Part shown: piece by piece, positions 47,401 through 57,545 of the stretch
Layout: the number at the start of each line of letters is the position of its first letter
How positions within the stretch are numbered: the first letter of the stretch is position 1
Source of the DNA: Portulaca oleracea
Lineage: Eukaryota; Streptophyta; Magnoliopsida; Caryophyllales; Portulacaceae
Direction of reading: 5' to 3'
DNA: 64,000 nucleotides
Assembly (NCBI GenBank): GCA_029582165.1
Contig: CM055891.1
Span: 28,436,832-28,500,831 of the forward strand
The notes under the pieces: generated by a model
Database searches by the model: none
What the model was told of the DNA's origin: nothing
Seen by the model: the letters and a program-made list of their open reading frames with translations, nothing else
Program-made: the position numbers and the translations under genes

Positions 47401-47726
47401 CAGCAGCGACAATGTTGAACATTATGTGGATCAACATTGCAACACCAGCTGGCGAATTTGAGCAGATAGCTGAGACATGTATATCAGTGTTACCCTTGAG
47501 AGCAGGACCTGGCATGAAGAGACCAGGAAAAATATTCGGAATAGTGCATTCACAAAAGTGCCATTACATTCTTCTTTATTTACACGATCAATGCCCTCTA
47601 CCACCTGTTCATACTGGGTGGTACCGAGCGAGAGACCGTACTGTTGAAGGTTGGGATGAGCCTTTTAAGGCTCGTATTGATCAATGGAAAGGTCTTAGGG
47701 ATGCTCAAACTAGATCTTTGTCTTAG
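44091..47726 (+). pseudogene. MULE transposase fused to an OTU cysteine-protease domain (frame-interrupted)
   Basis: Exon 1 is 44091-44129 (MSKEGDKSSEEEE), intron 44130-45011, exon 2 45012-46978, intron 46979-47076 and exon 3 47077-47726. All introns are GT-AG and the junctions keep phase. Exon 2 has an N-terminal zinc-binding-like region (RCYLKCFRYGKYRGK, CGCKFAIVAW), then the MULE catalytic core with LIDSTYMTNK and FVRDKEYGL (two catalytic aspartates) and LLCIWHIGNDVENK. A decayed SWIM-like LPCACSLMHL follows. Exon 3 is an OTU fold with DGNCGFR (catalytic Cys) and KCHYILLYLH (probable His). The frame is broken near 45600, 45671, 46190 and 46330. The first three breaks fall beside CC and could each be one missing base. 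Plant proteins with MULE and OTU domains fused are known. Confidence 0.85.
44130..45011 (+). other. Intron 1 of the MULE transposase gene, with GC block and TTA array
   Basis: Donor GTTAGT, acceptor TTCTGCAG. It contains a TTTTCCGGAAAAA palindrome (44177), a GC-rich block at 44190-44365 (GGTGCCGCACGCC, GATCGCGGCAAT), and (TTATTA)n arrays at 44395-44960. The PMD gene intron on the other side has the same three parts in the same order. Confidence 0.75.
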
Positions 47727-47982
47727 GTATTAAACTATGTATATATATATATATATTTGGTCAATGGCGCTTGTTACATTGTTGTCATTTTTGCTTTATG
47801 TATTTGGTGGTGAATAATTTGAATTAAAATACATAACGTTAAAACCAGCAATTAAAATACTCAGCAATACATCAAGTCTACGATACAACCACACAAATTT
47901 AAACTTACATCAGTCTCAAAACGATAAACAATACAACAAGAAATTAAAATGTTCAACATAAATTAAAAATTAACAACTAATT

Positions 47983-49652
47983 CTACTCCTCCTCATCCTC
48001 CTCTCCCTGATCGGCTTGCTGCGCGGGGACCTGGATATGCAATTGTGCGCACCATTGAGAATACAGATCAGACATAGTTGTGTAACTGTATTCACTCACT
48101 CGCCTCGTCGGTTCGTGAGGACTAGGTTGCTGCATCATCGTCTCCGCTAGTTCCGCCCACAAATATGCATACTATGAAAAAATTAAGAAAATTAAAACAT
48201 TCACACAAAACATTGGTTAGCTTATGGGGCCCATGTACAACATCCTCTCACAGGACCTGTAAGGTGCACCTCCATAAGGGCACCAGCACACCTTATCGGC
48301 CGTCAACGCATCCAGGGAGGCCCTCATCGACCGTAGGCGTGGCTCTGATCTAACCGTGTGACTGGGAAACCACCTGCCCGCTCGAGGTCCCCGAACCGGT
48401 TGCTCACTGTGTGGCCTAAATGAGGGAAAATACTCATATATCCAAGCCTGCAAAAGGGTCAAACACCCAGCTATCTTCGCTGTCCCAGCCCTGCTCGCCA
48501 TCCCTAACTGTCGATACAGGTAGGCGGTAATCGCACAAGCAAATCAGACGACAATATCGTGCTAGGCCACGCGGATGCGCATTTAACTCTATCCCTCGAT
48601 TTATCCACGAGGATAGTGTTCCCCAACAAGCTCAACAACCATGCCCGTCTCCTATGGGGCAAGGGGTACATGGGCGAAACAGCAACCGACCTCAAATCGA
48701 CATCAATTATGGCACCCTTGTCATAAATGCCCATTTGCTTTAGATCTGCCATTGGCTTCATGAAAATAGCTTGCACGAACTCGTTAACCGCTGCCCGATG
48801 AAGACAATCAGGCATCACACCATCAACTGGAAGGCCCAAAATGTGTTCCACATCATGTAGCATGATAGCCATTTCACCAAAGGGAAGGTGAAACGTGTTC
48901 GTGTCGGGTTGCCACCTCTCAACGAAGGCCGAGATCAGTGTCATATTGATGTTTTCATACATTAAATCTACCAAAGTGGTCAGTTGGACATTTTGCAGTG
49001 CACTCTGGCATACGGGATCCATCCTGGACCTCATTGACCTCAACTCCCTCAATGCATTCCTCTTAGTCATGCACTCAAGAACTGCTGCCGGCGAGCGCTC
49101 CCGACCATCCCATATTACCCGAGCGATGTGACCTCCAAAGCTCGGTATAATGTCCCCCAATTGTGGTCCACCGGGAACATTACCGTGAATCTTCCAGTCT
49201 TCCTCGTTTCTCCGGCTCCTCTTATGCCTGCTGCCGCCGCCTTGACCTCATCACCGGCCTCTCCCCCATGTCGAAATGGGGCAAACCTCCCTGATGCATC
49301 TCTCAACGGCTCGAACCCCATTGGCCTGTAGACTGAAGTAGGAGGAGGCATTAAAGGAGTAGGGATCGCCCCTGGGCCTTCAGGCTCTGTACCGTCATCC
49401 CCCGTTGTCTCCGTCTTGATATAGTCATCAACATTTTCGTTGATATGTTCAATGAAGTCATGAGTGGTCCATCGTCTGCGGTCATCCGGTACCGCCAACC
49501 GCATCAACAGTGCTCCAGACTCGCCAAAGACGTCGATGTCTTGCCGACGTCACATTACATCGGTGCGGGTCCCAGCCACCCTCCTCCAACCAGACGGAAG
49601 TTGGTTCGACCTATCTAGAAACCCCTTGCCCCTACCTGCCATTTTAGATCAC
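47983..49652 (-). pseudogene. Plant mobile domain (PMD) protein of the MULE (frame-interrupted)
   Basis: The minus strand starts MAGRGKGFLDRSNQLPSGWR at 49642 and ends with an acidic tail (QADQGEEDEEE) at 47983. Between them lie ERWQPDTNTFHLPFGEMAI and HDVEHILGLPVDG (the PMD signature, residues roughly 200-260). MASRAGTAKIAGCLTLLQAW and IYEYFPSFRPH follow. This matches the MAIN/MAIL1-type plant mobile domain found in host nuclear proteins and in transposons. The last exon is 48171-47983 after a TTTTCATAG acceptor. A TGA near 49550 and frame changes near 49200 and 48540 interrupt the frame. The gene converges with the transposase gene, the position held by mudrB in MuDR. Confidence 0.8.
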
Positions 49653-50661
49653 CTGCATAATAATAAAATAAATATTATCGCCTAGTTGCTTTATATTTAA
49701 AAGATTTTAAATTAGGGTTTCCTTACATTATCGCCTCGCTAAATACGTACGTGAAATTCATACACTAACTTAAGTCTACACTAACTCAAAATTTTATAAA
49801 AATCACTACATCCTAAACCCTAAACTACAATTTTTAACACTACAAATTTAATTTTAACAGTCTATTGTGCCCTAAATTAAATAATAACAATAATATTAAC
49901 ATTTAGGGTGATAATTAACATAATAACAATTACAATTAAATTAAATAATGACAATAGCAATCACCGTAATAACAAAAGGAATTCATCTTTAAATATAATA
50001 TTGACAACAAAATTACAATTATTAAATATTCATCTTCTACAACATTATAATTATAAACATTATTATTGCTAATATTATCATAAATATCTAATTAATAAAA
50101 TATATTAACAACAATAATAACAGTTATATTAACAATAATAATAATAACAACATTAATATTACTAATAATAACAAATTTAATTTAATAAACCAAATTAATT
50201 AAAATTACATTTAATAATAATAACAATAATAATAATAACAACATTAATATTACTAATAATAACAAATTTAATTTAATAAACCAAATTAATTAAAATTACA
50301 TTTAATAATAATAACAATAATAATAATAACAACATTAATATTACCAATAATAACAAACTAAATTTAATAAACCAAATTAATTAAAATTACATTTAATAAT
50401 TATAATAATTATAATAACATTAATATTAATAATAATAACAATAATTACAATTAAATTTAATAAATTGAAAAAAAGAACGGTGCCGCACGACGTAACTTCC
50501 CCAGCCGCCGCATCTGCCGCATAAAGAATTCGGCAAACCGCGCCGGTTTGCCGAGATTGGCGTGCGGCACCGTCAGTTTTTCCGGAAAAAAAATCAGTTT
50601 TTCGTGGTTTTTTTTCAAATTTTAAACTCAAATTTAACAATTATAAACACATAAAACTTAC
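49653..50661 (-). other. Leader intron of the PMD gene, with GC block and AAT arrays
   Basis: Minus-strand donor CTT|GTAAGT at 50661 and acceptor TTATGCAG at 49653, ten bases before the ATG. From the 5' side it contains TTTTTCCGGAAAAA, a GC-rich block at 50478-50575 (GGTGCCGCACG), and AAT-type arrays at 49890-50460, including three tandem 91-bp units (50131-50397). The layout mirrors intron 1 of the transposase gene. Confidence 0.7.
50131..50397. repeat. Three tandem 91-bp AT-rich units
   Basis: CAAATTAATTAAAATTACAT recurs at 50191, 50282 and 50373, each within a unit that also contains ACAACATTAATATTAC. It lies in the PMD leader intron. Confidence 0.9.
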
Positions 50662-50750
50662 AAGAATCTCGTCGATTATAACCCTCGGGAAGATGTTGAT
50701 GTTGTAGCGTCCCTAGTCGTCGTTGTTTGAGAGTGTTTTTTTAGAGAGAT
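50662..50750 (-). promoter_or_regulatory. Leader exon and promoter zone of the PMD gene
   Basis: The non-coding leader exon ends at 50662 before GTAAGT. On its 5' side is a pyrimidine-rich stretch (CTCTCTAAAAAAACACTC) and then the right TIR, as at the other end of the MULE. Confidence 0.5.
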
Positions 50751-50814
50751 AAAGTAGAGAGAAGGTGGAGAGTGAGATTATGAGGGTGAAGGACGTAATT
50801 GGAAATTATAATGA

Positions 50815-50882
50815 AATGGTGGGCGACAATAATAAAATGGTGGGCGACAATAATAAAATGGTGGCCGACAAATAGTAAGCGG
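50815..50882 (-). repeat. Right terminal inverted repeat of the MULE
   Basis: Three tandem units of about 20 bases (AAATGGTGGGCGACAATAAT), inverted relative to the left TIR. Confidence 0.75.
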
Positions 50883-50903
50883 GAATATTTATCAGCATCC
50901 AAT

Positions 50904-51177
50904 TTTTTTATTTTTTTGGGGGGGCTTTAATCCTAAATTCATGTTCAAAGGAGACTAGAGGATTCCATAAATAGGCATGCCACAGCCTCAGCAAGCAAGT
51001 AGCAACCTCATCCCTTGCTATTGGGATGAGCCTTCCTAAAATAGTGGTTGTTTAAGGTAAAAATAATGAGAGCCCAGCATAAGGCATAATGGGCCTATCT
51101 ACACCGAGCCCAATCATACAAATAAACAGTCCAACAACCACTATTTATATTTTTATAATTTGTTTTTGGTTGATGTA
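50904..51177. other. Gene-free stretch
   Basis: Nothing recognised. Confidence 0.4.
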
Positions 51178-51449
51178 GGTAATGTTCTATTTTACGGTAC
51201 GGTGTGGTACCACAACTCATCGTACCATTCAATATTATTTTACACTTCACTATATTATATCATATTTTACCACAATCATTATCAATATATCTTATAATTT
51301 TTTTCTGCTCACTTTTCTTCTCTACCTTTCACATTCTCTCTTCTCACATACCACATCAATCACATTTTCCTTAAATTTTACCATATCATTCCACACCTTA
51401 CCGTACTTTTCACAATTTCACCATATCAACCACACAAAAGAACAGGGCC
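51178..51449. mobile_element. MITE with GTTCTTTT-type ends, copy 1
   Basis: Ends GGTAATGTTCTATTTTACGG and, inverted, GGCCCTGTTCTTTTGTGTGG. The interior is C/T- and A-rich. Related copies at 57546, 58619, 60600 and 60812. The TIR style fits PIF/Harbinger (Tourist) elements, but the target duplication is unclear. Confidence 0.65.
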
Positions 51450-52228
51450 GTAGAGGAATAGTAAAAAGGACAATAAGATAAGAAGTGAGAATCAAATGCA
51501 CTTATATCATGTTCTCAAAAAAAAAAATTTATTTAGATCGTGGTTCTAAGACCATGTAATGTTGTAATCTCAGTATTTTAATGTTCAAAAATTATATATA
51601 TGTTATGTTCAAAATTTATATACAAAATGCTCAAAATCTTGCCATATATAAATGTTCAAAAGTTACACATTTATCCTATTAGGTTCAAAATATCACAAAT
51701 GGATATAATTAAATATAGAAAAATAAAATATTCAAAAAGTAATTTACAAACTATACAATCAAAATGTATAAGTAAATTGGGACCATAAAGCAACATGGCC
51801 CTAGCTTTACCATCTAATTTATAGGGAACCAAACACAATCACGTTTTGAGGGGCTTGACAACTACAAAACTTGTATCAATTATTTGAAACAACTTATCCC
51901 TTCCATTCCTTAGTATTTATTGCCTTATATATTTTTAAGGTATTTAATATTCAATTTTTAGCATTTTTTTTAATAAAAAAACTTTTTACCATTATGTTCT
52001 ACGTACCTATATTTTGATTGTATATTATAATATGTGTTTAGAAGCTCAAACTATTTTCAAGAAAAAGTATAAGATTATAGTTTTTTTCTGAAACTATTTT
52101 GAAGTGAGTATTATGGAGCCTTTATATTATAACATGTATACAAATTAATATTGAATGTGTTTAGAAGCTCAAACTATTTAAAGGTGAACAAAACATTAAT
52201 AATGAAATAAGTCCCTAAAAAAAAAGTA
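51450..52228. other. Gene-free AT-rich stretch
   Basis: No gene. Loose repeats of ATGTTCAAAA (51585-51680) and of TAGAAGCTCAAACTATTT (52040, 52163) were noted. Confidence 0.4.
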
Positions 52229-52727
52229 CTACATCTGTCCCATATTACTTGTCCATTTAACAAAAATTGAGAAAATCAATAAAAGAAGTTACTCCCTCTG
52301 TTTGTTTTTATCAACCGCCTTGGAAATTGTGTCAAATACTTTGACCGTTAATATTTTAATTTGTATAATGATTCATCATACGAAATTGATGTAATTAGAT
52401 TCGTAATAAAAAATACTATTAAAAAATTATAATATTAAATTTTTTTGAAAAATATTTATATTAGAAATTATTGATTAAAAATTGGCACTGAAACCCGTAA
52501 ACGACAGATAAAAAAGAACGGAGGGAGTAGTTGAGTATTGAAAATTGTGAAATATTAGTTTTAAATTATTTAAATAGACTTCTCTCTCCTACTTTTTCTA
52601 TTTTTGTGTTTAAAAGTTAATATAAAAATGAGTTAGTTGACAAAAGTTGCATTGAAATTGTAAAATGACAAGTATTGTGGAACAAAAAAAAAAGATTAAA
52701 GTGACAACTATTATGAGATAGATGCAG
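52229..52727. mobile_element. Stowaway-like MITE hosting a nested Stowaway
   Basis: Ends CTACATCTGTCCCATATTAC and, inverted, CTGCATCTATCTCATAATAG, with TA on both sides (52227-52228 and 52728-52729). A second, unrelated Stowaway (52292-52527) sits inside it. Confidence 0.8.
52292..52527. mobile_element. Stowaway-like MITE, copy B (nested)
   Basis: Ends CTCCCTCTGTT and AACGGAGGGAG, flanked by TA. Same family as 25709-25944 and 58775-59008. Confidence 0.92.
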
Positions 52728-52729
52728 TA

Positions 52730-53830
52730 CTACGGGGTAATATACAACTATCATCTAACCAACTATAACTGACTAGATGATAACTATCTACATTATAATA
52801 ACTGAAGGGGGTCCATTTAAATAATGGGCTTTGACATTATTGCTAAGCAATGTCAATGTGAACTACAACATAAGGTTAAAACTCAAAAAGATTAAGTCTC
52901 TTGGCAGCCTTTAGTTTAAGAAGCTCAGTTAATGCCAATAGCCCAATACTTTGATCCATTTATCATGACTGAATTTATTTGAAATTAAACCATTTCAAAT
53001 TTATTTTAAATATATTTTTTGAATTTATTTACAAATTTATACTCTTAAAATTATTTATTATTTATTTATTATTTCTCTAATTTATTTTAACTATTAAACT
53101 ATAAATGCAACTCATTTATTTGTTATTTCTTTAATTTAAGTTTAAATAATTACAATAATCTATCTTTACTAGAATTTATTATAAAAAAAAGTAGTTTTTA
53201 CTTTTTAGAGACCATTTTTTTTAAAGGAAAAAACAGAAAAAGATCGTAATCATAACCCATTGGATTGATCCAAAAACAAAATATGTCACCCCTACTTATT
53301 CAAATCTGAAATACACTCGGCTCATATTTACTCAAATTCGATATACGTCCAACCTGAAATTCACCGTATGACCGAACTGACAGGTCAAACTATAACATGC
53401 TTTCAAGACTCTTGGCCTCACTTCAGGATACTTGTAAACAAGTGTGAAAGCAAGACTTGTTAGTAGTAGCAGACTAGCAGTGCACCCGTGGCAGTGAGGC
53501 TTGTCATTGGATACGGTGCGGCGTGGAACAGAATCAGAGCATGCTCTAACTTTTCTGCTTAAAAAACGAGCAAATTATTAAAAGAAAAAAGTGGGTGCAA
53601 AAAAAATCAAAAGGAAGAATGATGAACACTTTTGGCTGCTTTACCTTCACAATCTCACTGAGTCAATGACCCATGCAAATTGCAAAGTTAGAGGATTTTA
53701 CAAAGATTGTGCCCATCATATTCCTATACTCACTTAAAAGCAAAATGCAAATGTACCATGTGGCATGTATTTTTTATTGCCTTTGTTTTCTCTTTTTTTT
53801 TTGGATTTTTGAAAATTGACCTCACCTGCT
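52730..53830. other. Gene-free AT-rich stretch
   Basis: No gene or clear element recognised. Confidence 0.4.
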
Positions 53831-54050
53831 CACTCCGTTTCATATTGTAGTTTTTGAAAATTATACAGTCAAATATTAAATTTTTTAATTAAATTTCTCT
53901 ATATATACAATGAATTGGTACATGTTTATTACTACAATTAAATTCTTAACTATTATTAATATAGTATTATACAAAAAATTATTAATCAAAATGAAAATTG
54001 AAGATGATAATAGTCAAATATATGACAATTAATATGAAACAAAAGGAAAT
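53831..54050. mobile_element. Degenerate Stowaway-like MITE
   Basis: CACTCCGTTTCATATTGTAG on the left matches, inverted, AATTAATATGAAACAAAAGG on the right. Length and AT-rich body fit a Stowaway MITE; TA duplications are not clean. Confidence 0.45.
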
Positions 54051-54161
54051 ACTTATCATGCACAATTACAATTTTTTTTTTGAGATGTTGGTGGGTAATA
54101 TGAATTGGGCTTCAAGCAGTAATACCTCCAGTTCAAATATTTGTTGTATTGGTCTTTTAGC

Positions 54162-54192
<31 letters not shown>

Positions 54193-54206
54193 TAATAATA
54201 ATAATA
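54162..54206. repeat. (AAT)n microsatellite
   Basis: About 40 bases of AAT repeat downstream of the receptor kinase stop codon. Confidence 0.95.
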
Positions 54207-54360
54207 AACCAATATGATACACTTATAATTGGCTGTATGAAGCTAATCAAAATTGGGACAAAACTAAATGCCTTTCCTTCTCTTGAACTTGGATTATACA
54301 CCTCTACAGTCTACAATTAGATTATACACTTGGGCAATGGTTGCATTTGCACACTTGCAC

Positions 54361-56889
54361 CTAAGGACTATGGCTAGGAGAATCATGAGATGACAATGAA
54401 CCCATAGAAGCTCTCATATTGTCATCGGAGCAAACCTCACCACCACCACCACCACCACCATCATGGTTAGAATCAACGACGGCTTTAACCCCAGGAAACG
54501 AGTCCCCGGCCACCAGGGCTTGAAGGAGTTTCGGAGGTGGTGGCACACTCACCTCCACCACCCCTTCCAACATCTTCACCACCATCCCCATCGTCGGCCT
54601 CGCCTCCTCCTCGTCTTGGATGCACCATATCGCCACCATCCCTAGCCGCTCTGCCTCCACCTTGTCGTACGCCACCCCGAGCCTCTTGTCCACCACCTCG
54701 TCCACATTCCCCTCTATTATCATCCTCGCCGCCCATGGCGGAAAAAACCACCTTTCCCCATCACCATCTCCACCACCTCCTCCACCACCGCCGCCACCAC
54801 AGGAGGGTGGAGGAGCTTCGACGTTCCTCCTACCCCCAATGAGCTCCAACATCGTCATCCCAAAGCTATACACATCAGCCTTGGTAGTTATCGCCACCCC
54901 CGAGATCCACTCCGGGGCGACATACCCCCAAGTCCCCCTCATAGTAGCCAAAACCCTACTAAAATCCCGGCCTATCAGCTTCGCCAACCCGAAATCCGAC
55001 ACCTTCGGGACATAATCCCGATCCAAGAGAATATTCTCCGGCTTGATGTCGCAATGTATGATACAATCCCTACATTCCTCGTGCAAATACGCCAACGCTC
55101 GAGCCGTTCCCATGGCGACACGAAACCGAACATCCCAACTAATATTCAATCCATCCTTCTTCAAGTAAGCACTCAAGGGACCATGAGGCATGTAATCGTA
55201 AACCAACAATCGATGCGAGGTTTCGGAGCAGAAACCTCGGAGTCGAACCAGATTGACATGCTGGACGCTCCCGATGGTGCAGACCTCGGCCCGGAACTCC
55301 TTCTCGCCGCCATTGCCAGGCCGCTCGAGCCGCTTGACGGCGACATGGGAGGAGTCCAACAAGGTGCCCCGGAAAACGGTCCCGAAACCACCGTGGCCCA
55401 GCTTCTCGGAGAACCCGCGGGTCGCCCCGTGGAGCTCCTTGTAGGAGAAGACTTTCAGATGGGTCGCTGCTAATGCCGCTGCTTCTTCGTCGTCGTCGTC
55501 ATCTCGGGTCCGATTCCATGCCCTTTTGAGGATGAACAAGATCAGACCTGTGGCTATAGAGAGCGCGATTAACGAAGAAATGACGGTGATTAAGATGATG
55601 AATTTCTGGGTTAGTACGTGGTTCTTGGGTAATCCGTCTTTCCCGACCCTAATGAACAATACTCCATCGATCATGGTGCTTTCTGAGGAGAGATTTCGAA
55701 GATTCAACAGCGACCCGAATAAGTTTTTGCATAATCGGATCTTCTCGTTGTAGACAATGGCGATGCAGGAGCAATTTGACAGACAAATCCTCCCACATTC
55801 GTGTCTGTTTCCTATCCCTCGAAACGACACCGTCTCGGCCCCTTCGAAGCTCATCACCCCGATCTCTTCAAACCCATCCCTCTTCTCGTCGCAGACACTC
55901 GCCCCGACTCTCCGACACCCGCCGGAGAAGTCGCCGGCGTCCCATCGGGCCGGGTCGACTGGCCCGAAACCCGCCGGACACCCGCACGCCTTCAACACTA
56001 GCAACCCGGCAGACTCTGAGCAGAGACCGCCGGGCCCGCAGAGCCCGTAGGCCCGGCACCGGGCCTCGGGCTGGGTCCAGAAGGTGTTCCAGTTCTCCGT
56101 CTGCGGCGTCCACGTGTGCTGCTGGAGCTCGCCGGTGAAGTCCAGCTGGAACCGGGTCAGCGGCGGCCGGAGCCCCGGAACGGCAGAGACCTCCGAGAAC
56201 CCAAACGACGCCGTGTCGGTGAACGGCGCGTCGAAGTGGAACCGGTAGATGTACGGGACCATCATCTCCGGCACGTTGGCGAAGGAGTCTCCCGTCCAGT
56301 TCCCCGTCCGCCAGTACGGCGTCGTCTCGTTGTATACAAGCTCGAACTCGCCGTACTCCGGCTGCCTCAGCCGGAGCGAGTACCTCCCCGGCGACGGGTC
56401 CTTGGACGACCTCCACGACGTCAGCCACCTCTCCGCCGTCAGATTCATCCCGGGTAGCCACGTGTCCGACGGGGACTCGAAGCTCTGCCATACGACGTCG
56501 CAGGAGGCGGCGGAGAGCACGAGGTTTCCCGACTCGAGGAGGGAGATAGTCTCCCCGGGGAGTCGGTTACCGGAGCGCCAGACGACGGCGTCTCCGGCGT
56601 CGGAGACGGCAAGGGTGCCGTCGTCGGCGACGGAGAGCACGGCGGAGGAGAGATCTCTAACCGGGATCTTCCGATTGGCGACCCAGACGTAGGTTCGGGT
56701 GGGCAATGAGGCGTACCAGATGCCGAGATACCAGTTTCCGAGCTGCTGATCGGGGGAGAAGAAGCCGAGCTCGAAGGTCTGGTTGGGGCTCAGGACGGTG
56801 GCGTTTGGCCGGAGGACGAAGGCCGACTGAAGAGGAGAGAGAAACAGGAAGAAGAAGAGGGTGAAGAGGAGGAGAGAGAAAGTCGCCAT
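54361..56889 (-). CDS. G-type lectin S-receptor-like Ser/Thr protein kinase, SD2-2-like
   Basis: A single-exon gene of 842 codons with ATG at 56889 and stop at 54361. In order: a signal peptide (about 1-23, MATFSLLLFTLFFFLFLS), a B-type lectin domain (about 25-150, ELGFFSPDQQLGNWYLGIWY, YVWVANR), an S-locus glycoprotein domain (about 190-300, with Cys-rich CRAYGLCGPGGLC), and a PAN/apple domain (about 335-400, CLSNCSCIAIVYN). Then come one membrane span (about 428-455) and a cytoplasmic kinase: LGHGGFGTVF loop, VAVKRL lysine, HCDIKPEN, DFGLAK, APEW. HCD in place of HRD makes it a non-RD kinase. A run of ten Gly lies between the kinase subdomains after LIGGRRNVEAPPPSC, and a Gly/Ser-rich tail follows the kinase. 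The family acts at the plasma membrane in cell-surface signalling. The gene is GC-rich compared with its surroundings. The ligand is unknown. Confidence 0.95.
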   Translation of the reverse strand: MATFSLLLFTLFFFLFLSPLQSAFVLRPNATVLSPNQTFELGFFSPDQQLGNWYLGIWYASLPTRTYVWVANRKIPVRDLSSAVLSVADDGTLAVSDAGDAVVWRSGNRLPGETISLLESGNLVLSAASCDVVWQSFESPSDTWLPGMNLTAERWLTSWRSSKDPSPGRYSLRLRQPEYGEFELVYNETTPYWRTGNWTGDSFANVPEMMVPYIYRFHFDAPFTDTASFGFSEVSAVPGLRPPLTRFQLDFTGELQQHTWTPQTENWNTFWTQPEARCRAYGLCGPGGLCSESAGLLVLKACGCPAGFGPVDPARWDAGDFSGGCRRVGASVCDEKRDGFEEIGVMSFEGAETVSFRGIGNRHECGRICLSNCSCIAIVYNEKIRLCKNLFGSLLNLRNLSSESTMIDGVLFIRVGKDGLPKNHVLTQKFIILITVISSLIALSIATGLILFILKRAWNRTRDDDDDEEAAALAATHLKVFSYKELHGATRGFSEKLGHGGFGTVFRGTLLDSSHVAVKRLERPGNGGEKEFRAEVCTIGSVQHVNLVRLRGFCSETSHRLLVYDYMPHGPLSAYLKKDGLNISWDVRFRVAMGTARALAYLHEECRDCIIHCDIKPENILLDRDYVPKVSDFGLAKLIGRDFSRVLATMRGTWGYVAPEWISGVAITTKADVYSFGMTMLELIGGRRNVEAPPPSCGGGGGGGGGGDGDGERWFFPPWAARMIIEGNVDEVVDKRLGVAYDKVEAERLGMVAIWCIQDEEEARPTMGMVVKMLEGVVEVSVPPPPKLLQALVAGDSFPGVKAVVDSNHDGGGGGGGEVCSDDNMRASMGSLSSHDSPSHSP

Positions 56890-57069
56890 TGATGGGGGTT
56901 GAAGGAGAGGAAGAAGAAGAGGAGGAGTAGCAGAAGCATTGAAGTGGAGAGTGGTGAGGTTTTTTGGAGGGATCGATGGAGTCTGAAAGAGTGTGTCGAG
57001 GAGAGAGAATTAAAGGGGAGTGAGTGAAAACGAAGGTGAATTGACTATTCAGGGATGAGGAGAATTCCG

Positions 57070-57084
57070 AAACGACGTCGTTTT
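57070..57084. promoter_or_regulatory. Palindromic AAACGACGTCGTTT promoter element
   Basis: A perfect palindrome with a GACGTC centre (bZIP-type core) about 180 bases upstream of the receptor kinase start codon. This palindrome is common in plant promoters. Its role here is inferred from position only. Confidence 0.55.
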
Positions 57085-57545
57085 GGGGGGTTTTGGGAGG
57101 GTAGTTTGGGGAAGTGATGTTGTGGGGAGACAATGGTCAAAGAGTGGATGGTGCTGGACTACTGAACAGTCTGAGTGTTTTCAACATCTGTGAATTTGAA
57201 ATTTTTTTAATTAGTAAATGTTTATTATTGAGATAAGATTTGAACTTAAAGTTGATTCTACATTAAATTAAAAAAAAATTAACAGACAAAGAGCCATGAA
57301 AAATGGATCAATAATCTAAGGTATGGTTGGAAAATATGGAGGACAAACTGGACAGTACATCGAAGCAATACCGCAAATTGCTGGGTGAGGTTGCTAAAGT
57401 TCAAAGTTTGGATTAATTACGAAGTTTGGATTTAGGGCCGTGGATTCTTTTGGCTTTAAACTGAAAAGATCGAAATAATCAAACCAAATGATTATTCATT
57501 TTTTGATTCACCGGGTTTCTTACTTTTTTATTTGGTTTTCTGTTT

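Larger units (their letters stand above)
43917..50882. mobile_element. Mutator-like element (MULE) with transposase-OTU and PMD genes
   Basis: A 6966-bp element. The left end reads GGGGTTTGATTTTTGCAGCC. The right end, inverted, contains TTTGTCGGCCACCATTTTAT and repeats ATTGTCGCCCACCATTT, matching GCCCCCCATTTTACTATTGT on the left. AAATATTTA (43908-43916) and GAATATTTA (50883-50891) are a 9-bp target duplication with one mismatch, as expected for Mutator-type insertion. Two convergent genes lie inside, each beginning near its own TIR. It is inserted in the right arm of the palindromic element. Confidence 0.88.
38252..50903. mobile_element. Palindromic non-autonomous DNA element split by three later insertions
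   Basis: With the insertions mentally removed, about 480 bases remain: 38252-38534, 39965-40091, 43857-43916 and 50892-50903. The left arm contains GACAATAATACACTGAATTT and AATGCACCCATAATGA. The right arm contains their reverse complements, at 43870-43900 and 40050-40070. The arms extend at least 150 bases, so it is a long-TIR MITE. Exact ends and target duplication (T-rich) are not resolved. Confidence 0.7.

Noticed and set aside
54485..56692. Many open frames overlapping the receptor kinase
   Set aside because: They are shadows of a GC-rich single-exon gene; only the 842-codon frame has domains.
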